Below are positions 16,864-19,674 of a stretch of 19,674 nt of DNA, in pieces. The notes beneath the pieces are model-generated. The model did not search any database and was not told where the DNA came from. It worked only from the letters and a program-made list of their open reading frames with translations. Positions within the stretch are counted from its first letter, which is position 1. Every line of letters begins with the position of its first letter. Position numbers and translations under genes: made by a program. The DNA comes from Nostocoides sp. GTDB taxonomy: Bacteria; Actinomycetota; Actinomycetes; Actinomycetales; Dermatophilaceae. Location: assembly GCA_016716625.1 (NCBI GenBank), contig JADJVJ010000003.1, positions 1 through 19,674 of the forward strand, in the 5' to 3' direction.

Positions 16864-18626
16864 GGCATAACTCCCGAGGTCTTGCGACCCCGCTGAGCAC
16901 GGCCCGGACGTCGTCTACGGCGGTGAGCCAGGGGCGCCGAGGATCTTGCTCACCTGGGGGCGTAGGCGGGGAGGCAACGACGATGTCCGCGGTCGGTCAG
17001 TCGGCAAACGACCTCGCCGCCAGCGAGGACGAGCACCCGGTCGGCGCACCCGGCGACAAACTCGACATCATGGGTGCTCACCGCAACCGCGCGCCCCTGG
17101 CTGGCCAGGTGGCGCAGGACCTTGCTCAGCGCGGCCTTTGGCGTCGTGTCCAGTCCGCGGGTCGGCTCGTCCAGGAGCAGGACCGGGGACGTGCGGTGAG
17201 CTGGACGGGGCCCAGGACGAGGGCGAGTTCTGGCCCCCGCTGAGGTCTCTGGGGTGCGCAACGAGGTCAAGGTCCGGGACGAGGTCGAGGACGAGGCTCG
17301 CGGCGGTGCCGGGCGGCGCCGGACTCTCGTCGGCCTGGGCACATTCGGCGGCGGCCGCGGTCTCGAGGTGAGAGCAGCAGGTCCGAGGCGGTCTGCGGGA
17401 CCAGCCGCGATCCGCTCCGGCGTTCTCGGGGCGCAGGCCGGCGGGATCGACCCGGGCGCCGGTGGAGTCGGTGGCGGTGATCTCACCCGGAGAGGTGCGG
17501 GTACTGCCCCCAAGCTCCCAGAGAGGAGGACCTTGCGGAGCCGTTGCGCCCCCATGAGGCGGGTGACCTGACCGGCATACAGGTCGAGGTCCACCCCGGC
17601 GACGGCGAGGACCCCAGCCTGGTACGTCGACGACCTGGCGCCCCGAGACCGCCGGGTTGAGGGCCGCCGAACTCCCGCGGCCGCTCCCACGCTCGCACCC
17701 GCACCCGCTCCCACGCCCGAACCCCACGCCCAGACCGAAGCTCTGCTCGCAGGACTTCGGGGAAGGACCGAAGGATGCGTCATGGGTATGAAACCAACCT
17801 CTGCTAGCAGAGGTTAGGTCGCCCGGCAGGCCGGGGAGCGGGCGGCCCGGCGGGCATCCCGGACCGAGAGCGGCAGCGGAGACCACCTGGCAAGCCGTCC
17901 GAGCTCGACGACCGGAGGGGCGACGTCCGAGGTTTCCATGACCTCAGCCGGGCTGCCGACCTCGACCCGCGCGTCGCCGACATGGACGACGAGATCGGCA
18001 TAGTGCAGACCCGGTCGATCCGGTGTTCGGCGACGACCACGGTCACTCCGAGGTCGTGGACGAGCCGGGTGATCGTCGCGAGCACCCTCTTCGCCCAGTC
18101 GGGTCGAGCGCGGAGGTCGGCTCGTCGAGAGGAGGATGACCCGCGGATGCGCGGTGAAAGCACCGACCCGATGGCCACCCGCTGCTGTTGCGCCTCAGAC
18201 AGCTCCGCAGTGCCGCCCCGCGAAGATCCGCGTGCCCAAGACGTCGAGGTCTCCTCGACCCGCTTGCGCATCGTTGCAGGGAAATCCCAACTGCTCCATC
18301 CGTAAACGGTTCTCATCGACGGTGTCGGTGACAGCAACCCCCCGAGCGGGTCCCTGCCCGACGACCCCGAGGTCGGCGAGGTCGCGCAGGCGGTGCTGGC
18401 GGGTGTCCCGGCCCGTGGATGCGGACGTGGCCGGTGAGGGTTCCCCGGTGAAGTGCGGCACCCGTCCGCAGATCGCGCCGAGCAGGGTCGACTTGCCGAC
18501 CGGTGCGTCCACGACGAGCGCGAGTTCACCCTCGGGGATGACGAGGTCAAACGCCGCTCAGGGTGGGCTCACCGGCGTTGGGCGGGGTGGCGAACCTGCC
18601 CCACTCAGAGCGATCGCCTCAGCCAT
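16860..18626 (-). pseudogene. ECF transporter double ATP-binding protein (EcfA1-EcfA2 fusion), many frameshifts
   Basis: Two ABC ATPase domains in one gene of about 589 codons, the usual actinobacterial fused ECF ATPase. Start ATG 18626 overlaps the EcfT stop. Domain 1 has LVIPEGELALVV, a Walker A now reading VDAPVGKST, signature LSEAQQQRVAIGSVL (usually LSGGQQQR), a Walker B resembling ILLDEPTSALDP, and VVVAEHRIDRV. Domain 2 has VAGVDLDLYAGQVT, a Walker A recoverable as GRNGSGK across two frames near 17535, signature DLSGGQ, VLLLDEPTRGLDTT and STHDVEFVAGCADRVLVLAG. The domains hydrolyse ATP to drive EcfT and S. The linker near 17800 contains a 20-bp palindrome and in-frame stops, so two separate genes (about 17804-18626 and 16860-17780) are an alternative. 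Conserved blocks on both sides of every break favour sequence error over decay. Confidence 0.65.
17796..17815. repeat. perfect 20-bp palindrome in the ATPase linker
   Basis: AACCTCTGCTAGCAGAGGTT equals its own reverse complement over all 20 bases, with no central spacer. It is less GC-rich than its surroundings and contains CTAG. It falls between the two ATPase domains, where the minus-strand frame hits a TAG stop. It may be an operator, a natural linker sequence or an assembly artefact. Confidence 0.55.
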
Positions 18627-19674
18627 CGCTGGTCACCAGAGCCCTCCGCGGGTGGGACTGGAGCGCCGGGTCGCCTGCGGGGAGCACCGGCATGAGGTAG
18701 GCAGGGGCGCAGCCCCAGCAGCAGTCCCGCGACCGCGAGCAAGGGCAACTCGGGCCAGGACGGTGGTTCGACCGGCAGGGATCATGGCCTCCGGGTGCCC
18801 ACCGGGCGGCGAGGACCGCCGTCACCGCGGCGGCGTGCCCGCTGCCAGGCCGTCCGCCCACTCCGCGCCGCGCCAGAAGTCTGGCCGGTATGTCGTGCGT
18901 GGCTCCCAGCCCACCGGTCCATAACCCGGCGAGAGCCAGCGCCAGCCCACACATGAGGGCGGGGGCACCGAGCAGCGGCGGTTAGCTCGTCGAGAACCCC
19001 GTAGATGCCCACCGCGCTGAGCAACAGCCCGACCAGGGTGAACGACGAGGTCAGCCGGCGCCAGCTTCCGGGCGATCCGCCGATCGCCCATAGCCCCAGC
19101 AGGAATCCATCGCTGCAGCGAGCAGCAGCGAAGCGGTCGAGGGTAATCCTCAAGGACCGGCAGCGCGATCGCCGGCAGGCAGGCCCCCAGGCGGCCTCGC
19201 CGCGGGTTGCTCGGCGCACGCTGAACGCTCGGCTTGTGCAGCGCCACGCTCACCGAGACCACGACCGCCAGACCCGATCTCATGCGATGCTCCGGGAAGG
19301 GTCCGCAGCAGCCGCTGGGGTTGGCGAAGCGCGTTTGCGGCGCCGTGCAGGCGATCATCACGGCAAGCCGAAGACCGAGGGCGATCGCGAGCAGCAGACC
19401 TTCGAGGCCTGATGTCCCCCAGGGGGTGATGCCCGCAGCCCACGGGGGCAGGGTCACGGTCGGCAAGCTCACCAGGACGTGGTCACCGACCTTGTAGCCG
19501 ACGAGGACATGCAGCACGACCCGGACCGCGGTGATGAACTTGGGGAGCCAGGTAGGCAGACGCCCGCGCCCACGGTGAACCGCCGCGCCTCGCCAGGACG
19601 ACGAGACCGACGACACCGAGGGCGATGAGAAGAAAAGCGGGTTGCTGCTCTGGCTCACGGCAACGGCCAGTCCG
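18619..19674 (-). pseudogene. ECF transporter transmembrane (T) component, 5' end off window, frameshifted
   Basis: EcfT/CbiQ-type membrane scaffold, continuing past the right edge, so its start is not seen. Readable blocks are SQSSNPLFF, FITAVRVVLHVLVGYKVGDH, VLVSLPTVTLPPWAAGITP, LLLAIALGLRLAVMIACTA, ANPxRLLRTLPGA (across frames near 19310-19270), AVVVSVSVAL near 19250, and toward the C-terminus LTSSFTLVGLLLSAVGIYGV and YRPDFWRGAEW. Actinobacterial EcfT proteins with an extra C-terminal membrane part end with a similar YRPD-W-EW region. The stop TGA at 18619-18621 overlaps the ATPase start. At least five frame changes occur. It couples the ATPases to the S component for uptake of an unknown vitamin or cofactor. 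Confidence 0.6.

Noticed and set aside
16000..19674. The ECF/NUDIX end as a region of genuine pseudogene decay
   Set aside because: Conserved motifs including Walker A and B, signature motifs and EcfT blocks remain readable between indels, and the same type of error affects essential genes; sequence error explains it better.

Overview
The window looks like a piece of a high-GC actinobacterial chromosome, probably Micrococcales and perhaps Intrasporangiaceae (the family is a guess). The evidence is very high G+C, paired clpP1/clpP2 genes beside tig and clpX, GTG/TTG starts, TANNNT -10 boxes lying directly on start codons (leaderless style), an ECF transporter with fused ATPase domains, and a valS of actinobacterial type. 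I see no prophage, insertion sequence, CRISPR array or plasmid function. Most of the window is housekeeping.

Layout. 1-1456 (-): 3'-incomplete AspT/YidE-type transporter, starting just after a tRNA-Pro(UGG) gene (-). A divergent tRNA-Gly(UCC) gene (+) follows, then a Trk/Ktr potassium channel pair (trkH-trkA, +). 3998-10148 (+): a protein-quality-control block, tig - MFS transporter - clpP1 - clpP2 - TIMP-like secreted protein - clpX. 10168-11753 (-): Kef-type cation/proton antiporter. 11828-12505 (+): unrecognised protein with C39-like cysteine-peptidase motifs. 12519-15148 (-): valS. 15214-15963 (+): plsC-type acyltransferase. 15953 to the right edge (-): an ECF vitamin-type transporter operon (T component, fused double ATPase, truncated S component) followed by a NUDIX-like gene.

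How the genes work together. Trigger factor folds nascent chains, while ClpX with the ClpP1P2 peptidase removes proteins; a ClgR-like operator lies upstream of clpP1. TrkH/TrkA takes up K+, and the Kef-like antiporter may expel it. The ECF genes form one energy-coupled uptake system whose substrate cannot be read from the sequence.

The most conspicuous feature is the reading-frame damage. Nearly every gene outside the tig-clpP2 core carries single-base indels, mainly at short G or C runs, and conserved motifs reappear intact when the frame is changed. Damage is light in the centre and heavy at both ends. This fits sequencing or assembly error, with the window perhaps being a whole low-coverage contig, better than gene decay. 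I found no convincing undescribed system. The best leads are regulatory: two long hairpins around the clp block, a ClgR-like box, an inverted repeat in the valS/plsC divergent promoter, a 20-bp palindrome in the ECF ATPase, and an over-represented GGCATACC word.
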